Assembly (NCBI RefSeq): GCF_014171575.1
Contig: NZ_CP050453.1
Coordinates: forward strand, 1,798,001-1,862,000
Origin: Microbacterium sp. Se63.02b
Lineage (GTDB): Bacteria > Actinomycetota > Actinomycetes > Actinomycetales > Microbacteriaceae
Length of the DNA: 64,000 nucleotides
Direction of reading: 5' to 3'
This document shows positions 1-8,023 of this stretch, in pieces; position 1 is the first letter of the stretch; each line of letters opens with the position of its first letter. The translations under genes and the position numbers were made by a program. The notes under the pieces are model-generated. The model worked only from the letters and a program-made list of their open reading frames with translations, was not told the DNA's origin and searched no databases.

Positions 1-2
1 TG

Positions 3-626
3 GAGGGCTCGCTCACCAGACTCGGTGTCGAGCGCATCGACGTGCTGTACCTCGATGCCACCCTCGATGCGACGACGAACCTGGAAGACACGCTCGCGAC
101 AGTGGAGTGGTTGGCAGATGCCGGCAAGGTCGGGGCCGTCGGCGCCTACGGGCTCGCGCCGGAGCGACTCGTCGAGGCGCGGATCCTCGCCTCAGCGGGC
201 TACCCGCGCATCCAGGTGATCGATGCGCCGTACAACCTCATCCGGCGTCAGCCGTTCGAGGGCGATCTGCGCCTGGTCGCCGGTGCGCAGAACCTCGCGG
301 TGACCCCGTCGCATGCGCTCGAGCACGGATTCCTCTCCGGTCGGCATCGCAACAAGGCGCTCACATCGCGGGGTGTCCGCGGCGAGCAGCTCCGAGGGCA
401 CCTCAACCGGCGTGGGATCAAGATCCTGCGCGCGCTGGACCAGGTCGCGGAGGAACTCGCGGTTCCCGTCGCGGCCGTGTCGATCGCCTGGCTGCTGGCG
501 CAGCGCACGATCGCCGCGCCGATCGTGAACGCCTTCGCCACCGATCATGTCGACGAGCTCATGCAGGGCGCGGGGGTGTCGCTGTCGCGCAGCCACCTCG
601 CCGAGCTCACCCGGGCCGGTAACTGA
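3..626 (+). CDS. Aldo/keto reductase family protein, 5' truncated by the window edge
   Basis: The open frame enters from the left edge and ends with TGA at 626, so only the C-terminal ~207 residues are present. The segment LGVERIDVLYLDATLDATT followed by ATVEWLADAGKVGAVGAYGL matches the beta/alpha-barrel part of NADPH-dependent aldo/keto reductases, where the substrate-side strand (normally DLYQLH-like) is followed by an 'L..L...GKVR..G.S' helix-strand. The C-terminal part (SIAWLLAQRTIAAPIVNA) corresponds to the cofactor-binding 'ALAWLLAQ....PIPG' region. The catalytic Tyr and Lys lie upstream of the window or are not identifiable. Substrate cannot be assigned. Confidence 0.75.
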   Translation, partial: EGSLTRLGVERIDVLYLDATLDATTNLEDTLATVEWLADAGKVGAVGAYGLAPERLVEARILASAGYPRIQVIDAPYNLIRRQPFEGDLRLVAGAQNLAVTPSHALEHGFLSGRHRNKALTSRGVRGEQLRGHLNRRGIKILRALDQVAEELAVPVAAVSIAWLLAQRTIAAPIVNAFATDHVDELMQGAGVSLSRSHLAELTRAGN

Positions 627-695
627 GCTTCCCTCCGCCCGTGACATAGGGTGGGAAGGAGGCCCGGCGAATGCTGGCGATGAAGCGAGCGAGTT

Positions 696-1298
696 GTGAC
701 GCACTACATATATCTGGTCAGACACGGTGAACATCAAGATGCGGAGCACGGTCTCGCCGATGGACCCCTCTCTCCCCGAGGACAGCGGCAGGCCGAGCTG
801 ATCGCCGATCGGCTGTCCGGGCTTCCCCTCGATGCTGTCTGGCATTCGCCGCTGCTGCGGGCGAACGAGACGGCCAGGGCGATCGCCGCTCGTCTTCCCT
901 CGGTGGACCCTGAGCCCACCGCGTTGCTGTTCGACTGCGTGCCGACCGGCATGACGGAAGATACTCCCGCGGTGTTCGAGCCGTTCTTCGGATCCGTCAC
1001 CGAGGCGGAGATCGAGGCGGGGCGGGCGCAGATGTCGGACGCGGTCAACGAGTTCCTCGTCCGCAAGACCGGGGATGTGCATGAGGTGCTCATCACACAC
1101 AACTTCGTGATCTCGTGGTTCGTCCGCGAGGTGCTCGCGGCTCCGGAGTGGCGATGGATGACGTTGAACCAGTCGCATTGCGGCCTCACGGTCATCGCGC
1201 AGAAGCAGGGGCGACCGTGGACTCTCCTCACCCATAACGACACCGGTCACCTCCCCGTGGAGTTGCGCACCGGCATCCCCGACGCGCTCCTGGTCTGA
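696..1298 (+). CDS. Histidine phosphatase (phosphoglycerate mutase-like) family protein
   Basis: This 200-residue protein starts YIYLVRHGEHQDAEHG. The RHGE motif carries the catalytic phospho-histidine of the histidine phosphatase superfamily. Family hallmarks follow in order: LSPRGQRQAELIADRL, an HSPLLRANETARAIA segment (the S-x-x-x-R-x-x-E-T-A signature) and a second catalytic histidine in VLITHNFVISWFV. GTG at 696 is the first start in frame after the preceding stop; there is no strong Shine-Dalgarno. The substrate is not predictable from sequence; the family includes phosphoglycerate mutases, SixA and broad phosphatases. It stands alone, and a hairpin at 1358-1379 probably ends its transcript. 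Confidence 0.8.
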   Translation: MTHYIYLVRHGEHQDAEHGLADGPLSPRGQRQAELIADRLSGLPLDAVWHSPLLRANETARAIAARLPSVDPEPTALLFDCVPTGMTEDTPAVFEPFFGSVTEAEIEAGRAQMSDAVNEFLVRKTGDVHEVLITHNFVISWFVREVLAAPEWRWMTLNQSHCGLTVIAQKQGRPWTLLTHNDTGHLPVELRTGIPDALLV

Positions 1299-1357
1299 GG
1301 CGGTACTCGAAGCGGTGCGCGCGGACAGCGCTGTGCTGCGGTCCGTGCGCGTGACGT

Positions 1358-1379
1358 GCCGTGCCCGAGCGGGCACGGC
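1358..1379 (+). terminator. Hairpin downstream of the histidine phosphatase gene
   Basis: A perfect 9-bp stem (GCCGTGCCC / GGGCACGGC) closes a GAGC tetraloop 60 bases after the stop at 1298 and 71 bases before dapB. No T run follows, so termination is an inference from stem strength and position. Confidence 0.5.
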
Positions 1380-1449
1380 TCTCAGGGAAACCGCAGCGCA
1401 GCCCGCGCGCCCCGGCCGGACCCCGCCGACGTCGAAATAGACTGGATGC

Positions 1450-2190
1450 ATGACCACGCAGGTAGCCCTCGTCGGCGGAACCGGGAAGCTCGGCACGATC
1501 ATCGGCGCGGTGATCGATGAGCTCGACGGCTTCGAGGTGAGTCGCGTGCTGACCTCGTCCAGCGATCTCTCCGAGCTCGACGGGGTGGACCTGGTGGTCG
1601 ACGCGTCGACGCCGCAGGTGAGCATCGAGGTCGTGCGTGCTGCCGTCGAGCGCGGTATCAACGTCCTGGTCGCGACCTCGGGATGGTCGGCTGAGCGGAT
1701 CGCGCTCGTGCGCCCTCTCGTCGAGGCCGCGGGCACCGGTGCGGTCTTCATCCCCAACTTCTCGTTGGGCTCGGTGCTCGGCTCGGCATTGGCTGCTGCG
1801 GCGGCCCCGTTCTTCGGGTCGGCGGAGATCATCGAGGCGCACCGCGAGACCAAGATCGACTCTCCGAGCGGAACCGCCGTGCGGACGGCAGAGCTGATCG
1901 CCGCCGCTCGGGCGGAGAACGGGCCCGTCAGCGCGCCGCACGCGGACCAACGCGCGCGTGGACAGCAGGTCGGCAGCGTCCCGATCCACTCGCTGCGGCG
2001 GCCAGGCGTGGTCGCGAAGCAGGAGGTCATCCTGTCCGGTCCCGGCGAGTCGCTCACCTTCACCCACGACACCACCGACTCTGCGCTGGCGTACGCACCC
2101 GGAATCCGGCTCGCCGTGCCCTTCGCCCTCAACGCGACCGGCGTGGTCGTGGGCCTCGAGCACATGATCGACATCGGCATCCGGTCGTGA
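1450..2190 (+). CDS. dapB: 4-hydroxy-tetrahydrodipicolinate reductase
   Basis: DapB reduces hydroxy-tetrahydrodipicolinate with NAD(P)H in the diaminopimelate/lysine pathway. The 246-residue length is normal. Residues 5-14 (VALVGGTGKL) form the dinucleotide-binding glycine loop, with GGTG replacing the common GAGG. The catalytic-site signature EAHRETKIDSPSGTA supplies the family's acid/base His, Lys and SGTA substrate loop. TAGACT at 1438-1443 lies six bases before the ATG, so the mRNA is probably leaderless. It is next to a small membrane-protein gene, not to dapA, which lies 4.8 kb further on. Confidence 0.93.
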   Translation: MTTQVALVGGTGKLGTIIGAVIDELDGFEVSRVLTSSSDLSELDGVDLVVDASTPQVSIEVVRAAVERGINVLVATSGWSAERIALVRPLVEAAGTGAVFIPNFSLGSVLGSALAAAAAPFFGSAEIIEAHRETKIDSPSGTAVRTAELIAAARAENGPVSAPHADQRARGQQVGSVPIHSLRRPGVVAKQEVILSGPGESLTFTHDTTDSALAYAPGIRLAVPFALNATGVVVGLEHMIDIGIRS

Positions 2191-2624
2191 TGTCGCGCAT
2201 CGGCGTCGGCCTGATGGCCGCGGCGCTGCTCGTCTACCTCGCTGTCGCCATCTGGCTCGCGGTGATGTTCATCTCCGTCGGCACCCCCGTGTCGATCGGG
2301 ATGGGGATCACGCTCCTCGTGCTGGCGCCGATCGGAGCATGGGCGCTCGTCAGGGAGATGATGTTCGGCTTCGGAGCTGACCGGCTCGGACGCCTTCTCG
2401 ATGCCGAAGGCGGCATGCCCCCGGTCGAGACGGAACTCACGCCGAGTGGGCGGATCGCTCGCGCCGACGCGGATCCGCTCATCGCTCGGTACGCGGCGGA
2501 AGCCGAGTCGGCCGACGACGACTGGCGCGCGCGCTACCGGCTGGGCGTCGTCCAGGATGCTGCCGGCCGCCGGAAGGACGCCAGGGCCAGCATTCGTGAG
2601 GCGATCCGTCTCGCTCGTCGCTGA
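2190..2624 (+). CDS. Small membrane protein with C-terminal TPR-like helices
   Basis: This ATG overlaps the dapB stop (TGATG), so it is translationally coupled; a GTG three bases upstream is an alternative. The 144-residue product has two N-terminal membrane segments (about residues 5-28 and 34-54). A cytoplasmic tail ends in DDWRARYRLGVVQDAAGRRKDARASIREAI, which looks like a tetratricopeptide hairpin. No function is recognised. The coupling to dapB suggests only that the two are co-expressed. Confidence 0.75.
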   Translation: MSRIGVGLMAAALLVYLAVAIWLAVMFISVGTPVSIGMGITLLVLAPIGAWALVREMMFGFGADRLGRLLDAEGGMPPVETELTPSGRIARADADPLIARYAAEAESADDDWRARYRLGVVQDAAGRRKDARASIREAIRLARR

Positions 2625-2638
2625 CCCTGACGGGCGGC

Positions 2639-3064
2639 TCAGGCGAGTGTCGCCTCGAGGGTGATCTCGATGCCTGCGAGCGCCTGAGAGACCGGGCAAC
2701 CGGTCTTGGCGCCGTTCGCGATCTCCTGGAACGCCTCGGGCGTCAGGTTCGGAACGCTCGCGTTGACATTGAGGTGGCTTCCGGTGATGCCGACTCCGGG
2801 CTTGAACGTGACCGATGCGGTCGTGTTGACGCGCTCCGGCGGAGTGCCGTTCTCTGCGAGGGCGTGCGAGAGCGCCATGCTGAAGCAGGACGCGTGGGCT
2901 GCCGCGATGAGTTCCTCCGGCGTGGTGGTGGTGTCGCTGCCCTCGCTACGCGCCTTCCAATTGAGGGGGAAGGTGCCGAGATGCGACGACGAGAACGCCA
3001 CGGTGCCCGACCCTTCCATGAGCGATCCGGTCCACGTGCTGGCGGCTTCGCTGGTGACGGGCAT
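2639..3064 (-). CDS. OsmC/Ohr-family peroxide-detoxifying protein
   Basis: This 141-residue protein has the OsmC fold. The first redox Cys lies in the helix AAAHASCFSMALSHAL and the second in KTGCPVSQAL, the spacing typical of OsmC thiol peroxidases that reduce organic hydroperoxides. The start at 3064 is fixed by a GGAGGA three bases before the ATG. It ends 15 bases from the convergent end of the 2190-2624 gene. OsmC rather than Ohr is suggested by the WTGSLMEGSG N-terminus, but the subfamily is not certain. Confidence 0.88.
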   Translation of the reverse strand: MPVTSEAASTWTGSLMEGSGTVAFSSSHLGTFPLNWKARSEGSDTTTTPEELIAAAHASCFSMALSHALAENGTPPERVNTTASVTFKPGVGITGSHLNVNASVPNLTPEAFQEIANGAKTGCPVSQALAGIEITLEATLA

Positions 3065-3147
3065 GATTCCTCCGGTTCTCGCGCTGCGGGGCTGCGGCGT
3101 CGACTCGTGGTCAGCCTATCGAGCGCTCCGACGCGGGGGAACAGCGG

Positions 3148-3719
3148 TCAGGACGCTGCAGCTTCGCGTCCGACGACCCCGACACGCTGCAGCAGGAGGT
3201 ACAGCTGGCAGCCGAGGCAGAAAGCGAAGGCCGCATTGAGGAAGGCCGCGATGAAGGCCGCAGCCGTCGCGATCGGGAGTGCCCAGGGAACGCCGAGAGC
3301 ATGCAGCACGAGTCCGATCGTGACGACGAAGAGTCCGACCCCTTGCGAGAACCGAGGCGGTCGTGGATCCTCCAGCTCGGACGGCGGAGCGAGCCGGGGC
3401 GCACCGCAGTGCGGAACAGGGCGCTCCACGGGGCGGTGCGGGGCGATACGACACCCCACAGGAAGAGCAGCGCGATGATCACCGTGAGCAGGAACCCGGG
3501 GTCGAGGACACGTTCGGCGAACCCCGCAGAGGGGAGGGCCCAGGTCCTCCCGGCGACGAATGCGAAGTCCGAGGAGGGAGTGATCGCGAACCAGCTTCCG
3601 GGGACCTGCGCGGTCGAGATCCCGATCAGCCCGAGGAAGGTCGCCAGGAGCAGGAGGACGGCCGTGACGGTGGCGGCGAAGCGTGGGCCTCGGGGGTCGA
3701 TGCCTGCGGGCGTGCTCAT
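3148..3719 (-). pseudogene. DUF4395 membrane protein, frame broken near 3398
   Basis: The N-terminal part (from the ATG at 3719, with GGAG five bases upstream) begins GIDPRGPRFAATVTAVLLLL, the usual opening of DUF4395 proteins, and runs to FRTAVRP. A second frame then continues RLAPPSELEDPRPPRFSQ through two membrane helices to FAFCLGCQLYLLLQR, a typical DUF4395 C-terminus with its CxxC-like pair. The frames join if one base is restored in the GGGG run at 3396-3399. The same kind of break occurs in a dozen other genes here, so an assembly error is more likely than a real pseudogene. It follows a thioredoxin-like gene by 21 bases; such pairs suggest a role in thiol redox at the membrane. Confidence 0.75.
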
Positions 3720-3740
3720 TTGTGCTCCAGACTTTCGGGC

Positions 3741-4154
3741 TCAGACGGTGGCCAGGGCGTCGGCGAGGGCATGGCGGTGCGGCACGCCGTGGAAGCGCGC
3801 GCGGACGGCGCCTGAGCTGTCGATGACGAACGTCGTCGGTGTCTGCAACACCTTGTAGCGGGCGGAGAGATCAGGACGATGCGTCAGATCGATCTCCACG
3901 TGACGGAGTCCTTCGTGGTCGGAGGCGTAACCGTCGAGCAGCCGGCGTACCTGCGGGCACCGCGCGCACATCTCGGTGCTGAACTGCACGAGGGTGGCCC
4001 TGTCGCCGAACTCCGCTGTGGCGGCATCCGCCGGATCGAAGTGGAGCGCGCCGCCATCGCGCCGTCGTCCGTCGCGCCGGCGCAGCACGATACCGATGGT
4101 CGTCGCGAGCACGAGGAGTGCTGCGGCGAGCCCCAGGGCGAGCGTGGGCGACAT
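3741..4154 (-). CDS. Membrane-anchored thioredoxin-like protein
   Basis: The 137-residue product has one N-terminal membrane helix (about residues 4-22) and a thioredoxin fold carrying [16 protein letters not shown], where CARC is the redox-active CxxC. The cis-proline region is [10 protein letters not shown]. The start at 4154 lies six bases after TATTCT on the minus strand (4161-4166), implying a leaderless transcript that runs on into the DUF4395 gene. A role in thiol-disulfide exchange at the membrane is inferred from the fold and the neighbour. Confidence 0.82.
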   Translation of the reverse strand: MSPTLALGLAAALLVLATTIGIVLRRRDGRRRDGGALHFDPADAATAEFGDRATLVQFSTEMCARCPQVRRLLDGYASDHEGLRHVEIDLTHRPDLSARYKVLQTPTTFVIDSSGAVRARFHGVPHRHALADALATV

Positions 4155-4272
4155 AGAGCGAGAATATGCCGTGCGAAGAAGGCTGCGGGCCGATGTTTCA
4201 CACCATGACGGACGTGCCGGGAGCCAGAGCGGCTCCGCCCGAGACGCGGATGGTCGCGGTATCGTGGCTGTC

Positions 4273-5082
4273 ATGAGCGAAGCCGTCCCGACGCCGTATG
4301 AAGACCTGCTCCGCGATGTCCTGGAGACCGGCACGCATAAGTCCGATCGCACGGGTACCGGCACCACGAGCGTCTTCGGTCGGCAGATCCGCTTCGACCT
4401 TTCGAAGGGCTTCCCCCTCATCACCACGAAGCGTGTGCATTTCAAGTCGATCGCCTACGAGCTGCTCTGGTTCCTGCGGGGCGACTCGAACGTCGGGTGG
4501 TTGCGCGAGAACGGCGTCACGATCTGGGACGAATGGGCTGACGAATCCGGCGACCTCGGTCCGGTCTACGGGGTCCAGTGGCGGTCCTGGCCGAAGCCCG
4601 ACGGCGGGAGCATCGATCAACTGTCCGAGGTGATCGAGCAGATCCGACGCTCTCCGGACTCGCGGCGATTGATCGTCTCGGCGTGGAACCCGGCGGAGAT
4701 CCCCGACATGGCTCTCGCGCCCTGCCACGCGTTGTTCCAGTTCTACGTCGCCGACGGCAAGCTCTCCTGCCAGCTGTACCAGCGCAGCGCCGACATGTTC
4801 CTCGGTGTCCCGTTCAACATCGCCTCCTACGCGCTGCTCACGAAGATGATCGCGCAGCAGGTCGGACTCGAACCGGGTGACTTCGTGTGGACCGGCGGAG
4901 ACTGCCACATCTACGACAACCACGTGGAGCAGGTGCGTGAGCAGCTCAGCCGCGACCCGTACGACTACCCGACGCTGAGTTTCGCCAGGAAGCCGGACTC
5001 GATCTTCGATTACCGCTACGACGACTTCGTCGTGTCGGACTATCAGCATCACGCCCCGATCCGCGCAGCGGTGGCCGTATGA
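4273..5082 (+). CDS. thyA: Thymidylate synthase
   Basis: ThyA methylates dUMP to dTMP using methylene-tetrahydrofolate. The 269-residue protein has the catalytic Cys at about residue 151 in [12 protein letters not shown], followed by [19 protein letters not shown] with the dUMP-binding residues, and the N-terminal DRTGTGT phosphate loop. TATCGT at 4260-4265 is seven bases before the ATG, so the start is likely leaderless. Its last four bases overlap the start of folA (ATGA), the classic thyA-folA couple in which DHFR recycles the dihydrofolate made here. Confidence 0.96.
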   Translation: MSEAVPTPYEDLLRDVLETGTHKSDRTGTGTTSVFGRQIRFDLSKGFPLITTKRVHFKSIAYELLWFLRGDSNVGWLRENGVTIWDEWADESGDLGPVYGVQWRSWPKPDGGSIDQLSEVIEQIRRSPDSRRLIVSAWNPAEIPDMALAPCHALFQFYVADGKLSCQLYQRSADMFLGVPFNIASYALLTKMIAQQVGLEPGDFVWTGGDCHIYDNHVEQVREQLSRDPYDYPTLSFARKPDSIFDYRYDDFVVSDYQHHAPIRAAVAV

Positions 5083-5555
5083 CGTGGGTCGGGCTGATCT
5101 GGGCGGAGGCGCGCGGCGGCGTGATCGGCGCCGAGGGCGGAATGCCCTGGCACGTCCCCGAGGACCTCGCGCATTTCAAGGAAGTGACCCTCGGAGCGCC
5201 GGTGGTGATGGGCCGCAAGACCTGGGATTCGCTTCCTGAGCGCTTCCGCCCGCTCGCCGGTCGAGACAACATCGTGGTCACCCGGCAACAGGACTGGTCC
5301 GAGAAGGGTGCGCGTCGGGCAGCGACGGTCGCCGAAGCCGTGCGCGGACTCGACAGGGTCTGGGTCATCGGCGGAGCGGAGATCTTCCGACAGGTGATCG
5401 GCGACGCCGATCGGCTCGAGGTCACCGAGCTCGACCTTCAGGTCGCCGGAGACACCTACGCGCCGCCGAAGACCGGCTGGCGCCTCGTCGACGAGGGGGA
5501 GTGGCACACATCTCGCTCCGACATCCGCTATCGCTTCCTCGGATACGAGCGCTGA
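5079..5555 (+). CDS. folA: Dihydrofolate reductase
   Basis: The 158-residue enzyme reduces dihydrofolate produced by the overlapping upstream ThyA. Diagnostic segments are [20 protein letters not shown] (the W-x-x-x-x-x-G-x-x-G...PW active-site strand), the catalytic acidic residue in [20 protein letters not shown], and WVIGGAEIF with the NADPH-binding GGxE/I. The start overlaps the thyA stop by four bases. The gene ends inside the TGATG junction with the next gene, making a three-gene unit. Confidence 0.96.
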   Translation: MTWVGLIWAEARGGVIGAEGGMPWHVPEDLAHFKEVTLGAPVVMGRKTWDSLPERFRPLAGRDNIVVTRQQDWSEKGARRAATVAEAVRGLDRVWVIGGAEIFRQVIGDADRLEVTELDLQVAGDTYAPPKTGWRLVDEGEWHTSRSDIRYRFLGYER

Positions 5556-6316
5556 TGCCCACTGCGCTGATCACCGGGGCCAGTGCCGGATTGGGCGCCG
5601 AGTTCGCTCGTCAACTCGCGCGACGTCGCGCCGATCTCATCCTCGTCGCCCGCTCTGCGGGTCCGCTGGAGGAGCTCGCCGCCGAGTTGCGTCGTGAATA
5701 CGGTGTCGCCGTCGAGGTCCTCCCTGCGGATCTCGCGGAGGTCGGCGATGTCGAGAAGGTCGCCGCGCGGCTCCGTGATGTCTCGGATCCCGTCGATCTG
5801 CTCGTCAACAATGCCGGCTTCGGGTTGCCGCTGCAGTTCGCAGACAACGACCTCGAAGATGAGGTGAGGCACCTCCGCGTGCACGTCGAAGCCTCCATGC
5901 GTCTCATGCACGCCGCGCTCCAGTCCATGCGAGGGCGAGGCGGGCGCATCATCAACGTGGCTTCGGTGGCCGGCTTCATCTCGCGATCGACCTACTCGGC
6001 CTGCAAAGCCTGGCTGATCGGCTTCAGCCGGTGGGCGAACGCCGAGTACAGCAGTGACAGGGTCTCGGTGACCGCACTGTGCCCGGGTTTCACACACACG
6101 ACGTTCCACGAGCGCATGGGGCTGGCTGTGGGGCAGGAAGGCGTGCCGAGCATCATGTGGTTGGACGCGCACGACGTCGTGCGCACCGGGCTGCGCGATG
6201 CCGCCCGTGGTAAGGCGGTGTCGGTGCCGTCGGTGCGCTACAAGGTGATCGTTGCTGTGGCCCGCTTCTTGCCGAGCTCGCTCACCTCGCGCGTGGCAAG
6301 GCGAGGTCGCGTCTGA
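5555..6316 (+). CDS. Short-chain dehydrogenase/reductase
   Basis: The 253-residue classical SDR starts [20 protein letters not shown], with the TGxxxGxG NADP-binding loop, then LVNNAGFG (the NNAG motif). The catalytic Ser and the YxxxK site are in VASVAGFISRSTYSACKAW. The ATG overlaps the folA stop (TGATG). The sequence resembles the DltE/YdfG-like subgroup of broad carbonyl reductases. A link to folate metabolism is not implied beyond co-transcription, and the substrate is unknown. Confidence 0.88.
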   Translation: MPTALITGASAGLGAEFARQLARRRADLILVARSAGPLEELAAELRREYGVAVEVLPADLAEVGDVEKVAARLRDVSDPVDLLVNNAGFGLPLQFADNDLEDEVRHLRVHVEASMRLMHAALQSMRGRGGRIINVASVAGFISRSTYSACKAWLIGFSRWANAEYSSDRVSVTALCPGFTHTTFHERMGLAVGQEGVPSIMWLDAHDVVRTGLRDAARGKAVSVPSVRYKVIVAVARFLPSSLTSRVARRGRV

Positions 6317-6326
6317 GACGCAGGTC

Positions 6327-6878
6327 TCAATGGAACCTGCCGAGCGCGATGCCCGCCATCGCGACCGCGGCGATGGTCTCGCCGTCGGTGACGTCACCCG
6401 CCGCGATCATCCTGAGCACCTGTTCGAAGGGTACCCAGGAGACCGCCTGGATACCCTCTTCGGCTTGAGTCGCGGCGGCGTCCTCGGAGGCGGCGAGTGC
6501 CCGGACGCCGCGTGCGAGGAACACATGCTCACGCGCCTCGGCGATCCCGTTCAATGCGTACATGGAGCCGAGCGACGTCCAGTCGTCCGCCTCGTACCCG
6601 GTCTCCTCGCGCAGTTCCCGCTTCGCCGCCGCGAGCGGGTCTTCGCCGTCGCTGCCCCCAGCCGGGATCTCCGTGCTGACGCCCACCGTGTATCTGTCGA
6701 TCGTGACCAGGCACATACGGTCTTGGTCATCCACCGCGACGATGAACACGGCTGGATGCCAGGTGGCGACGACGCCATAGATGCCATCGGCGCCGTTCGG
6801 ACCCGAGACGGCGTCCTCACGCACCCGGATCCAGGCGTTCTCGTACTTCGACTCGGTACGGTGCGTGACCCATCCCAT
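6327..6878 (-). CDS. NUDIX hydrolase (ADP-ribose pyrophosphatase-like)
   Basis: The 183-residue protein contains a full NUDIX box: GGSDGEDPLAAAKRELREET followed by GY, with the REL-x-EE metal-binding residues. Upstream are the 'EIPAG' lead-in and a substrate strand typical of NUDIX5/ADP-ribose pyrophosphatases. Start 6878 lies six bases after TACGCT (6885-6890, minus strand), a leaderless arrangement. It converges with the short-chain dehydrogenase gene, leaving only ten bases between stops. Confidence 0.87.
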   Translation of the reverse strand: MGWVTHRTESKYENAWIRVREDAVSGPNGADGIYGVVATWHPAVFIVAVDDQDRMCLVTIDRYTVGVSTEIPAGGSDGEDPLAAAKRELREETGYEADDWTSLGSMYALNGIAEAREHVFLARGVRALAASEDAAATQAEEGIQAVSWVPFEQVLRMIAAGDVTDGETIAAVAMAGIALGRFH

Positions 6879-6992
6879 CCCCCGAGCGTATGCCGAGCCG
6901 CGCCGGCACTCGGCACGGAGGACGCATCGTCGACGTGACCGGACGAGTCACCGCGTCCGCATGAGCGGTATCCGACCAGATACGCTGGGAAC

Positions 6993-7970
6993 ATGACGCA
7001 CTCGGGCAACCCTTTCGGACAGGTCCTCGTCGCGCTCGTCACTCCGATGACGGCCGACGGCGAAGTCGACTGGCCCGCCGTCGAGAAGCACATCGATGAC
7101 GTGATCACCGCAGGCGCGGACGGCATCGTCGTGACGGGAACGACCGGCGAGACGTCGACACTGACGGACCCCGAGAAGCTCAAGCTCGTCGAGGTCGGCA
7201 AGTCCGTCGCTGCGGGCCGTGCCAAGATCATCACCGGCGGCGGCTCCAACGAGACGGCGCATGCGATCGAGCTGTACAAGGCCAGTGAGAAGGCCGGCGC
7301 TGACGGCATCATGATCGTCACGCCCTATTACAACAAGCCGACGCAGGCGGGTATCCTCACGCATTTCCGCCTGGTCGCGGACGCGACGGACCTCCCGGTG
7401 ATCCTCTACGATATTCCCGGCCGCACGGGGGTGCCGATCAAGTACGAGACGATCCTCCGGCTCGCGAAGCACCCGAACATCCTCGCGGTGAAGGACGCCA
7501 AGGGCGACTTCTCGGAGGTCAGCCGCGTACTCAACCAGACCGATCTGATGTACTTCTCGGGCGACGACGCGAATGTGCTGCCGCACCTCGCGATCGGAGC
7601 CGCAGGCCTCATCGGCGTCACCGCGAACGTGGCTGCTGCGCCGTACCGCACGATCATCGACGCGGTCAACGCGGGCGACCTCACCACGGCCACCGCGGAG
7701 CACAAGCGCCTCGAGCCCCTGGTGCGCGCGGTGATGACGCACGTGCCGGGAACCGTGGCAGCGAAGTACATCCTGCACGGGCTCGGACGCATCTCGAGTC
7801 CGCGTGTGCGCCTTCCCCTCGTCGGCCCGGAGGAGTGGGAGGCCGCGCTCATCGAGGATGAGCTCGATCTCGTCAAAGACGTCCCCGGTGCCGATTTCTC
7901 GAACTTCCGACCCGACCGCAATGCGGCTGCGGGTGGTGCCCTGCCGAAGGTGCACGGCACGACGCGCTGA
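6993..7970 (+). CDS. dapA: 4-hydroxy-tetrahydrodipicolinate synthase
   Basis: DapA condenses pyruvate with aspartate semialdehyde at the entry to the diaminopimelate/lysine branch. The 325-residue protein shows GTTGETSTL (substrate loop), YDIPGRTG with the catalytic Tyr, and ILAVKDAKGD with the Schiff-base Lys near residue 166. TACGCT at 6981-6986 sits six bases before the ATG (leaderless). rnj follows after 53 bases with its own Shine-Dalgarno, the dapA-rnj order common in Actinobacteria. Confidence 0.95.
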   Translation: MTHSGNPFGQVLVALVTPMTADGEVDWPAVEKHIDDVITAGADGIVVTGTTGETSTLTDPEKLKLVEVGKSVAAGRAKIITGGGSNETAHAIELYKASEKAGADGIMIVTPYYNKPTQAGILTHFRLVADATDLPVILYDIPGRTGVPIKYETILRLAKHPNILAVKDAKGDFSEVSRVLNQTDLMYFSGDDANVLPHLAIGAAGLIGVTANVAAAPYRTIIDAVNAGDLTTATAEHKRLEPLVRAVMTHVPGTVAAKYILHGLGRISSPRVRLPLVGPEEWEAALIEDELDLVKDVPGADFSNFRPDRNAAAGGALPKVHGTTR

Positions 7971-8023
7971 GACGCGTCACCATGAACGAACGGACGCGCG
8001 GAGTGTCCGACTGAGGAGACAGC

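Noticed and set aside
192-2699. Very long open frame (over 800 codons) on the minus strand across the first genes
   Set aside because: It lies antisense to the histidine phosphatase and dapB genes and reflects the scarcity of stop codons in high-GC DNA. Its translation is Arg/Asp/Pro-rich with no domain.
2706-3239. Plus-strand frame opposite the OsmC gene
   Set aside because: Antisense shadow; the minus-strand OsmC has both redox Cys motifs and a strong ribosome site.
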